Source: Clostridiales bacterium (GTDB lineage: Bacteria; Bacillota; Clostridia; Lachnospirales; CAG-274). Taken from it: a stretch of DNA of 43,418 nt. The DNA is taken from positions 1-43,418 of the forward strand of contig JAJQFB010000090.1 of NCBI GenBank assembly GCA_021201395.1, given 5' to 3'. The notes beneath the pieces were generated by a model that worked only from the letters and a program-made list of their open reading frames with translations, had not been told where the DNA came from and did no database searches. Positions 1-8,074 of the stretch are shown here, one piece after another (position 1 is the stretch's first letter; the number at the start of each line of letters is the position of its first letter). The translations under genes were made by a program, and so were the position numbers.

Positions 1-50
1 GCACTTTCATCACTATTTGTGCCGGCGTGTGCGGCGGAATGGAGATTATT

Positions 51-671
51 ATGAACGTTAAAGAAATTCTCTCTGTCCTCGATGAGGTTTTCCCCACCGA
101 GGACAAATGTTATCTTCACTATGAAACCCCCTGGCAGCTTCTCTTTGCCACAATCCTGTCCGCCCAGTGTACAGACGACAGGGTGAATACGGTTACAAAG
201 ACGCTTTTCAAAAAATACACAAGTCTTGAGGACTTTGCCGAAGCGGACATTAAAGAGCTTGAAAACGACATAAAATCAACGGGCTTTTATCACAACAAGG
301 CCAAAAACATAAAAGCCGCCGCAAAACAGCTCCTTGAGAAATACGGCGGAGAAATGCCCTCCGAGGTGGAAAAGCTTACGGCTCTTCCCGGAGTGGGCAG
401 GAAAACGGCCAACGTAGTCAGAAGCCACATTTTCAACCTGCCCAGCATAGTGGTAGACACCCACGTAAAAAGAATAAGCAAAAAATGGGGCTTTACGGAA
501 AGCGACGACCCTGTTAAAATAGAATTTGAGCTTATGAAGCTTCTTCCCGAAGAACACTGGATAAGATACAACACACAGGTTATAGCCTTAGGCAGGTCAG
601 TCTGCAAGGCAAGAAAGCCGGACTGCAAGGTTTGCCCTTTCGGAAAATACTGCCCCGGCAAAACCGTATAA
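51..671 (+). CDS. nth: Endonuclease III (DNA glycosylase/AP lyase)
   Basis: Base-excision repair enzyme that removes oxidised pyrimidines and nicks the abasic site. The ATG at 51 is chosen (206 aa) because GGAG lies at 41-44; a GTG at 27 in the same frame has no ribosome site. Visible features: helix-hairpin-helix LPGVGRKTANVV at residues 112-123 with the catalytic Lys118, catalytic Asp136 in VDTHVKR, and the 4Fe-4S ligands Cys185, Cys192, Cys195 and Cys201 in the family spacing C-x6-C-x2-C-x5-C. Full family length. Bases 1-50 probably hold the 3' end of an upstream gene; two frames are open there (one ends TGA at 52-54, overlapping the start codon), and I cannot decide between them. The next gene follows after 20 bp, so the two are probably co-transcribed. 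Confidence 0.96.
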   Translation: MNVKEILSVLDEVFPTEDKCYLHYETPWQLLFATILSAQCTDDRVNTVTKTLFKKYTSLEDFAEADIKELENDIKSTGFYHNKAKNIKAAAKQLLEKYGGEMPSEVEKLTALPGVGRKTANVVRSHIFNLPSIVVDTHVKRISKKWGFTESDDPVKIEFELMKLLPEEHWIRYNTQVIALGRSVCKARKPDCKVCPFGKYCPGKTV

Positions 672-691
672 CTGTATAGGAGAGCGGAAAA

Positions 692-1186
692 ATGGCTAAA
701 CACACAGAAAAACAGACAAAGACAAACGCAATGAGAATTTTGGACAGGGAAAAAATAAAATATGAAGTCCGTACCTATGAATACGATGAGGCGGATTTGT
801 CGGGAACCTCCGCCGCTGCCAAGTTAGGTACAGACCCCGGCCGCCTTTTTAAGACCCTTGTCTTAAGAGGTGAAAAAAGAGGCATAGTGGTCTGCATTAT
901 ACCCGTAAACCGTGAAATAAATCTAAAGGCCTTTGCCGCCCGAATTAAAGACAAAAGAACGGAAATGATTCACGTAAAGGAGTTTTTAGGTCTGACAGAC
1001 TATATAAGGGGCGGCTGCTCTCCCATAGGTATGAAAAAGCAGTATCCCACATTTATAGAGGCCTCCTGTCTTAATTATGAAACAATAGGCGTCAGCGGAG
1101 GCCAAAGGGGCGTTCAGATTATGCTCGCCCCCAAAGACCTTATAAAAGCCGCCAAAGCCGAAATTGCAGAAAACATAGTTATTTAA
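692..1186 (+). CDS. ybaK: YbaK/EbsC-type Cys-tRNA(Pro)/aminoacyl-tRNA deacylase
   Basis: Free-standing editing protein that hydrolyses mischarged tRNA (Cys-tRNA-Pro in characterised members) in the cytoplasm. 164 aa, a normal length. The motif RLFKTLVLRG at residues 51-60 contains the conserved Lys54 of the deacylase pocket; the Gly-rich GGCSPIGMKK segment and VSGGQRG near the C terminus are also family hallmarks. The ribosome site AGGAG is at 678-682. It lies 20 bp after nth on the same strand and converges with the exonuclease gene; the two 3' ends overlap by 8 bp. The exact substrate cannot be told from sequence. Confidence 0.93.
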   Translation: MAKHTEKQTKTNAMRILDREKIKYEVRTYEYDEADLSGTSAAAKLGTDPGRLFKTLVLRGEKRGIVVCIIPVNREINLKAFAARIKDKRTEMIHVKEFLGLTDYIRGGCSPIGMKKQYPTFIEASCLNYETIGVSGGQRGVQIMLAPKDLIKAAKAEIAENIVI

Positions 1187-1787
1187 GATTTTTATAGTGA
1201 CTGGAACAGAATATTTTAAGCGGTACAGCCTGAGGCTCTGTTATTTGGAATATTTTAGCCGTATAATAGGCATCGTAAAGGGCGTCGTGAAAGTGTTCGT
1301 CCGCCTTAATTTCAAGGGCTTCTATGGCTCTTTTAAGGCTTATCTGCTGGCCTGCTTCCTTATTTAAAAGGCGGCTTATATAGGGCTGAATATTTATATA
1401 TTTCAAAATAAGGGGTTCCGAATTAAGCTTATAAAAGCTTATGTTTTCGTAAAGCACGGGCAGGTCAGAATCGCCCCAAACCACAAAGACAGCCTCCTCT
1501 CCGCCCAAAAAATTTCTAAATTTCCTGAAATTGGTTTTAAAACTGCCTGCGTCTTTAAAGTCCTCTGTTTTCATATTTATAACGTCGGTTATAAAGGGGT
1601 TCAGCCTCGGATAAATAACAGGCTTTATATAGGCGTTAAACCTGTCTTTAATTTCTCTGTTTTCGTCCATTTTTACGGCTCCGATTTGTATAATCTCGTG
1701 ACGGCAGGCGTTGTTTGTCTTTATCTGCTCCCCTCTTTCAAAATCAAAGGCTCCGTTAAATTCAAGATCAAGTGAAATGTAATTCAT
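1179..1787 (-). CDS. DEDDh-family 3'-5' exonuclease (DnaQ/KapD-like)
   Basis: Stand-alone exonuclease of 202 aa in the RNase T/DnaQ fold. The DEDDh residues can be read: Asp7 and Glu9 (LDLEF), an Asp in VVWGDSDLP around residue 106, and His167-x4-Asp172 (HDALYD). This fold degrades DNA or RNA 3' ends with two metal ions; the length and lone domain resemble KapD/ERI-1-like proteins rather than a replicative epsilon subunit, but the substrate is unknown. It starts 3 bp after the LysR stop codon, so the two genes are almost certainly one transcript. Confidence 0.85.
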   Translation of the reverse strand: MNYISLDLEFNGAFDFERGEQIKTNNACRHEIIQIGAVKMDENREIKDRFNAYIKPVIYPRLNPFITDVINMKTEDFKDAGSFKTNFRKFRNFLGGEEAVFVVWGDSDLPVLYENISFYKLNSEPLILKYINIQPYISRLLNKEAGQQISLKRAIEALEIKADEHFHDALYDAYYTAKIFQITEPQAVPLKIFCSSHYKNLK

Positions 1788-1790
1788 AGC

Positions 1791-2714
1791 TCACCTCATA
1801 TATCCCTGTAATACCGTATCTCTTACAATATCCGCAAAAGCGTTCGACGCCTTTGACCTGTGAGAGTTCTTTTTGTATGCAATAACCATTTTCCACGTCA
1901 AAGGCGGATTTCCTATGGTAAAAAACTTAGGCCTGCTGTTGCCCGTTGTATAGCCCATAGCGGAACGGGGAACGAAACAGAAGCCCAGACCCGAGGCACA
2001 AAGCCTTAAGGAGGTCTCTATGCTTCTTGTTTCAAGAATTATCTTGGGCTTAATAGAGCTTTTCGTAAACACATAGACTGAAACCTGTCTGAGCCTCTGC
2101 TCCTGCTTAAGAAGAATAAAGGGCTTATCGTTTAATTCGCTCATCTTAACCTCAGGGTATACCGCCGTAGAGGGCTTGGCGGGAACCAAAAAATCACTCG
2201 GCGCCGCCAAATATATCTCTTCCTCGTAAAAGGGCTCATACTCAATCTCATAGGGAGATTTTTCAATAGGCATATTCATAAGGCAGAGATCAACCATACC
2301 CTTTCCCAAAAGTGTTTCAAGCTCCGCCGAGGTTCCCTCGGAAATTTTAATTTCTATTCCGGGATATTTATTCTTAAAAATAGGCAGTATTGTAGGAAGA
2401 TAATAATTAGCCTTAGAGGGAGTAAGCCCTATCTTGAGAAAGCCCGTCTTTAAATCCTCTATGTCCTCAAGCTTATTCATCATTTCAGACTGGAGAGCCT
2501 TTATTTTAAGAATTGTTTCAAGATAAATTTCCCCTGCATATGTCAGTGTAAGGGGGGATGTGCTTCTGTCAAAAAGGGTTGTGCCCAAAGATGTTTCAAG
2601 CCTGTTTATGTACTGGCTCAGAGAGGGTTGGGAAATATACAAAAGCTTGGCCGCCTTTGATATGCTCTTTTCTTCCGCAACCTTTACAAAATAGTCAAAT
2701 TGTCTGTTATCCAT
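1791..2714 (-). CDS. LysR-family transcriptional regulator
   Basis: 307 aa with the classic layout: N-terminal winged helix-turn-helix (residues 1-60, including SISKAAKLLYISQPSLSQYI) and a C-terminal periplasmic-binding-protein-like effector domain. It is divergent from the sodium-pump decarboxylase operon and separated from it by 178 bp. That gap holds a perfect 15-bp palindrome of the LysR type (2777-2791). By the usual rule for divergent LysR genes it probably controls that operon and itself; the inducer may be a carboxylic acid or acyl-CoA, but nothing in the sequence identifies it. Confidence 0.93.
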   Translation of the reverse strand: MDNRQFDYFVKVAEEKSISKAAKLLYISQPSLSQYINRLETSLGTTLFDRSTSPLTLTYAGEIYLETILKIKALQSEMMNKLEDIEDLKTGFLKIGLTPSKANYYLPTILPIFKNKYPGIEIKISEGTSAELETLLGKGMVDLCLMNMPIEKSPYEIEYEPFYEEEIYLAAPSDFLVPAKPSTAVYPEVKMSELNDKPFILLKQEQRLRQVSVYVFTKSSIKPKIILETRSIETSLRLCASGLGFCFVPRSAMGYTTGNSRPKFFTIGNPPLTWKMVIAYKKNSHRSKASNAFADIVRDTVLQGYMR

Positions 2715-2776
2715 AAATTCACCCCGTATGTATGGAAACGGTGATTAATCAACCCGCCGTCCCCATAGGAAAAAAG

Positions 2777-2791
2777 TTATAACTGTTATAA
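2777..2791. promoter_or_regulatory. Predicted LysR operator (T-N11-A palindrome)
   Basis: TTATAACTGTTATAA is a perfect inverted repeat around one central base and fits the T-N11-A rule of LysR boxes. It ends 12 bp before the predicted -35 of the decarboxylase operon, the usual place for activation by this family, and lies between the regulator and that operon. Confidence 0.6.
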
Positions 2792-2803
2792 AAAAAATAA
2801 TCC

Positions 2804-2831
2804 TTGAATATTTTTATATTTATAGTACAAT
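2804..2831 (+). promoter_or_regulatory. Predicted sigma-A promoter of the decarboxylase operon
   Basis: -35 TTGAAT at 2804-2809, 16-bp AT-rich spacer, -10 TACAAT at 2826-2831. Transcription would begin near 2838, about 55 nt before the first start codon, which has GGAGG at 2881-2885. Confidence 0.55.
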
Positions 2832-2892
2832 AAAATTGAGTAAATTTCAACTGTTTTATAGAAGATTTTTAAGAATTTTTGGAGGTATATAA

Positions 2893-4266
2893 ATGGATAC
2901 ACCCGGAAAAATCGAAGAACTGCTAAATATTAAAGCGGCAGCCCCCACAACCGCAAGGCTCCGTCTGGAAATGCTCTTTGACGAGAGCAGCTTCGTAGAG
3001 CTTGAGGGCTTTACAAAGGGCGCCAACGTAATAACGGGCTACGGCTCTGTAAACGGCAAGCTCTGCTTTGCCTATTCCCAAGACGGCCCCGTAAACAAAA
3101 AGCACGCAAACAAGATAGCCAATGTATACGACAAGGCCATAAATATGGGGGCTCCCATAGTAGGTATTTTGGACTCAACGGGCATAGAAATAAAGGACGG
3201 CCAAAAGGCCCTTGAAGCCTATGGCATTCTCTTCCAAAAAATAGCCAGCGCCAGCGGCCTTGTGCCCCAGATTGCCATTGTTTTGGGCAAGTGTCTCGGA
3301 ACGGCGGCCTATATCCCCATGCTTTCGGATATAAGAATAATGAAGGACGAAAACTCAAATATGTTCTTAAAAAGCCCTGCTGCTTTAAAGGGTGCGGACG
3401 AAATTGCCTTAAACTATGACGATTTCTGCTCCGGCGAAGCCCACGCCACAAAAACCGGCCTTGTACACAGAAGCTACAAAACCGAGAAGGACTGTTTAGA
3501 AGCCGCAAGACACCTTGTAGACCTTCTCCCCTCAAATAATGTGGATATGGCCTATTCCCCCACAAACGCAGACCTTAACAGAGAGGACGAGGCTCTCAAC
3601 TCTGTAATTACGGATTACGACTCCCCTATCGATATGCACTATATAATAAGCAGTCTTTCCGATGACTACACATATTTTGAAATTCAGCCCCGTTACGGCA
3701 AGGAAATGATTTGCGCTTTCCTGAAAATAAACGGCTATACCATAGGCGTTATGGCAAATAACGGCCCTATGGGCATAAGCGGAACCCACAAGGCCAACAG
3801 GTTTGTAAAGCTCTGCGACGCTTTTAACATTCCCCTTGTAAGCCTTACTGACATAAAGGAATATGAAAAAATAAACATTACAGACCAGAATAATCTTATG
3901 ATACAGTCCTCACAGCTTCTTGCAAAGCTTGCGGAAAGCTCTATTCCCCGTGTAAACGTAGTCATAAGAAACGGCATAGGCTCCGGCTTTATGCTTATGA
4001 ATTCAAAATATATAGGGGCGGATATTGTCCTTGCCTGGCCTACGGCGGAAATTTCCTTTCTCAACAGAACGGGTTATGTAAAAATTATGCACAAATATAC
4101 GGACAAAACCTATGACGAGGCCTGCTCCGCCTACCGTTCCGCCGAGGACGGCTATATTGACGATATTATAATCCCCTCGGCTACAAGAAAACGTGTTATA
4201 GCCGCCTTGGAGATGCTCTATACAAAGAGAGTGCAGACCGTAGCCAAAAAACACGGCAGTATGTAA
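2893..4266 (+). CDS. mmdA: Acyl-CoA carboxyltransferase subunit (MmdA/12S-like)
   Basis: Biotin-dependent carboxyltransferase of the crotonase-fold family used by methylmalonyl-CoA decarboxylase, glutaconyl-CoA decarboxylase and the 12S subunit of transcarboxylase. 457 aa, somewhat short against about 510 for typical MmdA. The N-terminal half carries GYGSVNGK and the VGILDSTG segment where other members have the oxyanion-hole region; the C-terminal half has NNGPMGISGTHKANRFVKLCD and GSGFMLMNSKYIGADIVLAWP. First gene of a five-gene operon that also supplies the gamma, biotin carrier and beta subunits. The acyl-CoA substrate (methylmalonyl, malonyl or glutaconyl) cannot be fixed from sequence. 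Confidence 0.85.
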   Translation: MDTPGKIEELLNIKAAAPTTARLRLEMLFDESSFVELEGFTKGANVITGYGSVNGKLCFAYSQDGPVNKKHANKIANVYDKAINMGAPIVGILDSTGIEIKDGQKALEAYGILFQKIASASGLVPQIAIVLGKCLGTAAYIPMLSDIRIMKDENSNMFLKSPAALKGADEIALNYDDFCSGEAHATKTGLVHRSYKTEKDCLEAARHLVDLLPSNNVDMAYSPTNADLNREDEALNSVITDYDSPIDMHYIISSLSDDYTYFEIQPRYGKEMICAFLKINGYTIGVMANNGPMGISGTHKANRFVKLCDAFNIPLVSLTDIKEYEKINITDQNNLMIQSSQLLAKLAESSIPRVNVVIRNGIGSGFMLMNSKYIGADIVLAWPTAEISFLNRTGYVKIMHKYTDKTYDEACSAYRSAEDGYIDDIIIPSATRKRVIAALEMLYTKRVQTVAKKHGSM

Positions 4267-4281
4267 CAGGCAGGTGAAAAT

Positions 4282-4689
4282 ATGAATATGACACTTTTAT
4301 CCGTTTCAACGGAAAGCTTTACCTTCTTCGACGGCATAGTCGTCGCCGCAACAGGCATACTTACGGTTTTGCTTATACTTTTTCTTATTTCCGTATGTAT
4401 ATCCATTGCCGCAAGAATAATATATTTCTTTGAACATAAGGGCGAAAGACAGATTATCCGCAAAAAGAAAACCCTGGCGGATACCGTTTCTTATCAAACC
4501 GCACCCCAGCCCGTCAACACCGTTGAACAACCGCCCGTACAGGAGGATTATGAGCTTGCAGCGGCCATAACGGCAGCCATAGCCGCAAGCCTTAACGTAT
4601 CCCCCGACAAACTGGTAGTAAGAAGCTTCAGACGCCCCCAAAACTGGCAGACAGAAGCAATTCAGGAACAGGTTTACCATAACTTATAA
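4282..4689 (+). CDS. oadG: OadG/MmdD-like gamma subunit of sodium-pump decarboxylase
   Basis: Small membrane anchor of 135 aa with one hydrophobic segment at about residues 15-37 followed by a basic, then Pro/Gln-rich cytoplasmic tail. OadG-family subunits hold the biotin-dependent carboxyltransferase onto the beta subunit. The C-terminal stretch ELAAAITAAIAASLNVSP followed by VVRSFRRPQNW is a conserved tail seen in this family in Firmicutes. It begins 15 bp after mmdA with a GCAGGTG ribosome site. Identification rests on this pattern and on its position in the operon. Confidence 0.82.
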   Translation: MNMTLLSVSTESFTFFDGIVVAATGILTVLLILFLISVCISIAARIIYFFEHKGERQIIRKKKTLADTVSYQTAPQPVNTVEQPPVQEDYELAAAITAAIAASLNVSPDKLVVRSFRRPQNWQTEAIQEQVYHNL

Positions 4690-4740
4690 AGCATAAAAGG
4701 CTAAAAAAACTTAAACAGCAAAAATCAGGAGGCAGTATAT

Positions 4741-5169
4741 ATGATTAACAATCCAAGAAATCCGGCATTAAAAACCTTTAGAGTAACCGTAAACGGCACA
4801 CCATATGAAGTAACCGTAGAGGAAATTGACAGCACTCAGGCTTCTGTTCATACGGCTCCCACAGCCCAAACGGCTCCTGCGGCTCCGAACCCCGCCCCGG
4901 CTCCTACACCGGCAGCAGCTCCTGCTCCCGCCCCGGTTTCGTCAGCCCCGGCAAGCGGAACCCCTGTTAAGGCTCCTATGCCCGGCACGATTTTGGACGT
5001 AAAGGTTTCAAACGGCGAAAAGGTAAACCAAAATCAGGTTGTAATAATACTTGAGGCTATGAAAATGGAAAACGAAATTGTAACCCCCGTAGGCGGAACA
5101 GTCACCTCCGTTGCGGTTTCAAAGGGTCAGTCAGTAAACACAGATGATATTCTTATAACCGTTGCATAA
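4741..5169 (+). CDS. mmdC: Biotin carboxyl carrier protein (MmdC/GcdC-like)
   Basis: 142 aa. A short N-terminal segment (1-30) leads to an Ala/Pro-rich flexible linker (about 38-72) and a biotinyl domain (75-142). The biotin acceptor is Lys108 in EAMKMEN, with the second hairpin ending in DDILITV. It carries the carboxyl group between the carboxyltransferases and the membrane beta subunit. The ribosome site is AGGAGG. It is the only biotin domain in the operon, so both MmdA-like and OadA-like transferases must share it, unless a carrier from elsewhere is used. Confidence 0.95.
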   Translation: MINNPRNPALKTFRVTVNGTPYEVTVEEIDSTQASVHTAPTAQTAPAAPNPAPAPTPAAAPAPAPVSSAPASGTPVKAPMPGTILDVKVSNGEKVNQNQVVIILEAMKMENEIVTPVGGTVTSVAVSKGQSVNTDDILITVA

Positions 5170-5187
5170 GAAACGGAGGTAATTTAT

Positions 5188-6348
5188 ATGTCATTTATAT
5201 CAAGACTTATAGAGATTTTCTCCGGTCTGCTTCAGGATTCGGGCTTTCTCCTGTTTTTTGAGGGGGACGGCTACAAATATATAATTATGATCTGCGTGGC
5301 GATTTTCTTTATGTATCTCGCCATAGCCAAAAAATATGAGCCTCTCCTTCTCCTGCCCATAGCTTTCGGTATGCTTCTTGCAAATCTGCCGGGAGCAGGG
5401 CTTATGGCGGAGCCTGCCGATGATGCAGTAGGCGGTCTTTTGTATTACATCTATCAGGGCGATGAGCTTGGAATCTTCCCTCCCCTTATTTTCTTAGGCG
5501 TAGGCGTTATGACAGACTTCGGCCCCCTTATAGCTAACCCCAAAAGCCTTATTTTGGGAGCGGCGGCTCAGCTCGGCATATTCGTAGCCTTTTTAGGCGC
5601 CCTCGCTCTGGGCATGACCCCCCGGGAGGCGGCCTCGGTAGGTATAATCGGCGGAGCGGACGGCCCCACGGCAATCTATACCGCAACAAAGCTTGCTCCC
5701 CATATCCTCAGTACGGTAGCCGTTGCGGCTTATTCATATATGGCGCTGATACCCATAATTCAGCCCCCCGTTATGAAGCTTCTGACCACCAAAAAGGAAA
5801 GAGCCATTAAAATGGAGCAGCTCCGCCCCGTTTCAAAAACGGAAAAAATAATCTTCCCCGTTATGGTTTCTATTTTGGTTATACTTATTCTCCCCTCAAC
5901 GGCATCTCTTATAGGTATGCTTATGCTGGGCAACCTTTTAAAGGTCTGCGGAGTTACGGAAAAAATAGCAAACCACGCTTCGGAAGCCCTTATGTATATT
6001 TTAAGTCTCTTTATAGGTGTTTCCGTAGGCGCAACCACAAACGCGGCCACCTTCTTAACCCTCGCCACCCTTAAAATAGTGGCTCTCGGCCTCTTTGCTT
6101 TCATAGTTTCAACGGCAGGCGGCGTTCTTTTGGGAAAGATAATGTGTAAGGCCACAGGCGGAAAGATAAATCCCCTTATAGGTGCGGCAGGCGTTTCGGC
6201 CGTTCCAATGGCGGCAAGAGTAGCCCAAAACGTAGGCAAGGAGGAAAACCCCAACAACTATCTCCTTATGCACGCAATGGGTCCCAACGTGGCCGGAGTT
6301 ATAGGCTCCGCCGTAGCCTCGGGAATATTCCTGACAATTTTTAAGTGA
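5188..6348 (+). CDS. oadB: Sodium-translocating decarboxylase beta subunit
   Basis: Integral membrane subunit (386 aa, about ten hydrophobic segments) that decarboxylates carboxybiotin and pumps sodium out of the cell. The diagnostic GGADGPTAIY at about residues 155-164 contains the Asp essential in Klebsiella OadB; GVSVGATTNAATF and AAGVSAVPMAARVAQ further on supply the polar and Arg residues of the conserved C-terminal membrane region. Spaced 18 bp after the biotin carrier with GGAGG at 5175-5179. It turns the free energy of decarboxylation into a sodium gradient. Confidence 0.95.
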   Translation: MSFISRLIEIFSGLLQDSGFLLFFEGDGYKYIIMICVAIFFMYLAIAKKYEPLLLLPIAFGMLLANLPGAGLMAEPADDAVGGLLYYIYQGDELGIFPPLIFLGVGVMTDFGPLIANPKSLILGAAAQLGIFVAFLGALALGMTPREAASVGIIGGADGPTAIYTATKLAPHILSTVAVAAYSYMALIPIIQPPVMKLLTTKKERAIKMEQLRPVSKTEKIIFPVMVSILVILILPSTASLIGMLMLGNLLKVCGVTEKIANHASEALMYILSLFIGVSVGATTNAATFLTLATLKIVALGLFAFIVSTAGGVLLGKIMCKATGGKINPLIGAAGVSAVPMAARVAQNVGKEENPNNYLLMHAMGPNVAGVIGSAVASGIFLTIFK

Positions 6349-6440
6349 TTCTTTGAAGTAATTCTCGCAGGAGATATTATTTATGGAAATTTTTGGGGAA
6401 AATTCCTTTAAACTCCCTGCCATAAACCGGAGCTCAGCCC

Positions 6441-6555
6441 GCAAGGCTCCCCTTTTAAGGGGAGCTGTCACCGTCGGAAGCTGATAAATTACAGCTTGTA
6501 TTCATTGATTAACGGAAGTAATTGCATTATTATATTACAACGGTGACTGAGGGGT
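6441..6555. repeat. MITE/REP-like interspersed element within the operon
   Basis: In the 266-bp gap between oadB and oadA, GCTCCCCTT-TT-AAGGGGAGC (6446-6465) forms a 9-bp hairpin. It is followed by TGTCACCG, and CGGTGACTGAGGGG lies at 6541-6554 so that GTCACCG/CGGTGAC are inverted ends about 70 bp apart. I recall similar ctcccct...gactgagggg repeats from gut Clostridia. Only one copy is in this window, so the family cannot be proven here. The operon is otherwise tightly packed. Confidence 0.5.
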
Positions 6556-6614
6556 ACTGAAAATTTGCACGCCCGACAATTAAACAGAGGATAATTATTA
6601 ACAGGAGGCAATAT

Positions 6615-8015
6615 ATGAGCAAAAAAATAAAAATCTGCGACTGCACTCTCCGTGACGGTCAGCAGTCACTTATAGCAACACGTCTTTCCACAAAGGATAT
6701 GCTGCCCATAGTAAGCGAAATGGACAAGGTTGGCTTCGGCGCAATGGAGGTCTGGGGCGGTGCAACCTTTGACGCCTGTTTAAGATATTTAAGCGAGGAT
6801 CCTTGGGAAAGATTAAGACAAATCCGCAAGGCAGCCCCCAAAACAAAGCTCCAGATGCTTCTTAGGGGTCAAAACATATTAGGCTACAGGAATTACGCCG
6901 ACGATGTTGTTGAAATGTTCGTAAGAAAGAGCATAGAAAACGGCATAGACATAATAAGAATTTTCGATACCTTAAACGATGCAAGAAACCTTGAAACGGC
7001 GGTAAAGGCCTGCAAAAAGGAAAAAGGCCATGTCCAGCTTGCAATTTCCTACACACTGAGCGATGTCCACACGGAAAGTTACTTTGTTAAGCTTGCGAAG
7101 CAGTTCAGAGACATAGGCGCAGACTCCATCTGTATAAAGGATATGGCCGGGCTTCTTCTGCCTGCCCCTGCTTACAATCTGGTTAAAGCCATAAAGGAGG
7201 AGGTTAAGCTCCCCTTAGAGATTCACAGCCACTACACAAGCGGCGTGGCCTCAATGACCTATTTAAAGGCCATAGAAGCCGGAGCCGACATAATCGACAC
7301 GGATATGAGTCCATTCTCAATGGGCACCTCACAGCCTGCCACAGAGGTTATGAACGCCGCCCTAAAGGGTACAAAATACGACCCTGAGCTTGACGAACAC
7401 CTTTTAAAATCCATAGGGGACTACTTTGTTCCCATAAGGGAAAAAGCCCTTGAAAGCGGCCTTTTAAGCACAAAGGTTCTCTCGGTGGATATAGCCACCC
7501 TCCTCTATCAGGTTCCCGGCGGTATGCTCTCAAATCTCGTTTCACAGCTTAAAACCGCCAACGCAGAGGACAAATACAGAGAGGTTTTAGAGGAGGTTCC
7601 CAGAGTAAGAGCGGACTTAGGCTATCCGCCCCTCGTTACCCCCTCAAGCCAAATAGTAGGCACTCAGGCGGTCTTAAACGTTCTTATGGGTCAGCGTTAT
7701 AAAATGACCCCCAAAGAAACGAAAGACCTTGTAAGAGGTATGTACGGCAAGACCCCCGTTCCTATTTCAAAGGAAATAAGAAAGAAAATAATAGGCGATG
7801 AAAAGCCCATCACCTGCCGCCCGGCGGATCTCTTAAAGCCGGAGCTCCCCGAAGCCGAGGCCAAAATAAAGGACTTCAAGGAGCAGGACGAGGACGTTTT
7901 AAGCTACGTTCTTTTCCCTCAGGTAGCCACAGACTTCTTTAAATTCCGTCAAGCCCAAAAATACGGCATAGACCCCAACTTAGCCCACGTAGAAAGCGGC
8001 GTATATCCCATATAA
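6615..8015 (+). CDS. oadA: Oxaloacetate decarboxylase alpha/transcarboxylase 5S-type carboxyltransferase
   Basis: TIM-barrel carboxyltransferase that moves CO2 between oxaloacetate/pyruvate and biotin. 466 aa. Motif TLRDGQQSL (residues 11-19) gives metal ligand Asp14; IKDMAG holds the Lys175 that is carboxylated in the family; EIHSHY supplies His204 and His206. The protein stops after the barrel and helical domain and has no biotin domain, unlike Klebsiella OadA, so it must use the separate carrier of this operon. Start is supported by AGGAGG at 6602-6607. With the MmdA-like subunit in the same operon, either two decarboxylation reactions feed one pump, or acyl-CoA:pyruvate transcarboxylation occurs. 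Confidence 0.93.
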   Translation: MSKKIKICDCTLRDGQQSLIATRLSTKDMLPIVSEMDKVGFGAMEVWGGATFDACLRYLSEDPWERLRQIRKAAPKTKLQMLLRGQNILGYRNYADDVVEMFVRKSIENGIDIIRIFDTLNDARNLETAVKACKKEKGHVQLAISYTLSDVHTESYFVKLAKQFRDIGADSICIKDMAGLLLPAPAYNLVKAIKEEVKLPLEIHSHYTSGVASMTYLKAIEAGADIIDTDMSPFSMGTSQPATEVMNAALKGTKYDPELDEHLLKSIGDYFVPIREKALESGLLSTKVLSVDIATLLYQVPGGMLSNLVSQLKTANAEDKYREVLEEVPRVRADLGYPPLVTPSSQIVGTQAVLNVLMGQRYKMTPKETKDLVRGMYGKTPVPISKEIRKKIIGDEKPITCRPADLLKPELPEAEAKIKDFKEQDEDVLSYVLFPQVATDFFKFRQAQKYGIDPNLAHVESGVYPI

Positions 8016-8023
8016 ACCAACGA

Positions 8024-8060
8024 CAAAAAGAGCGGCCCCGAAAAGCCGCCCTTTTTTATT
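8024..8060 (+). terminator. Rho-independent terminator of the decarboxylase operon
   Basis: Stem AAAAAGAGCGGC / GCCGCCCTTTTTT around the loop CCCGAAAA, followed by a T tract, 9 bp after the oadA stop. On the other strand it can also end leftward transcripts after the 48-residue peptide gene. Confidence 0.85.
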
Positions 8061-8074
8061 CCCCTGTCGGGTAA

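Noticed and set aside
2735-2760. Further MITE end (GGAAACGGTGATTAATCAACC)
   Set aside because: Resembles the MITE terminus over about 15 bp only, with no second end or internal match; it could equally be part of the LysR control region.
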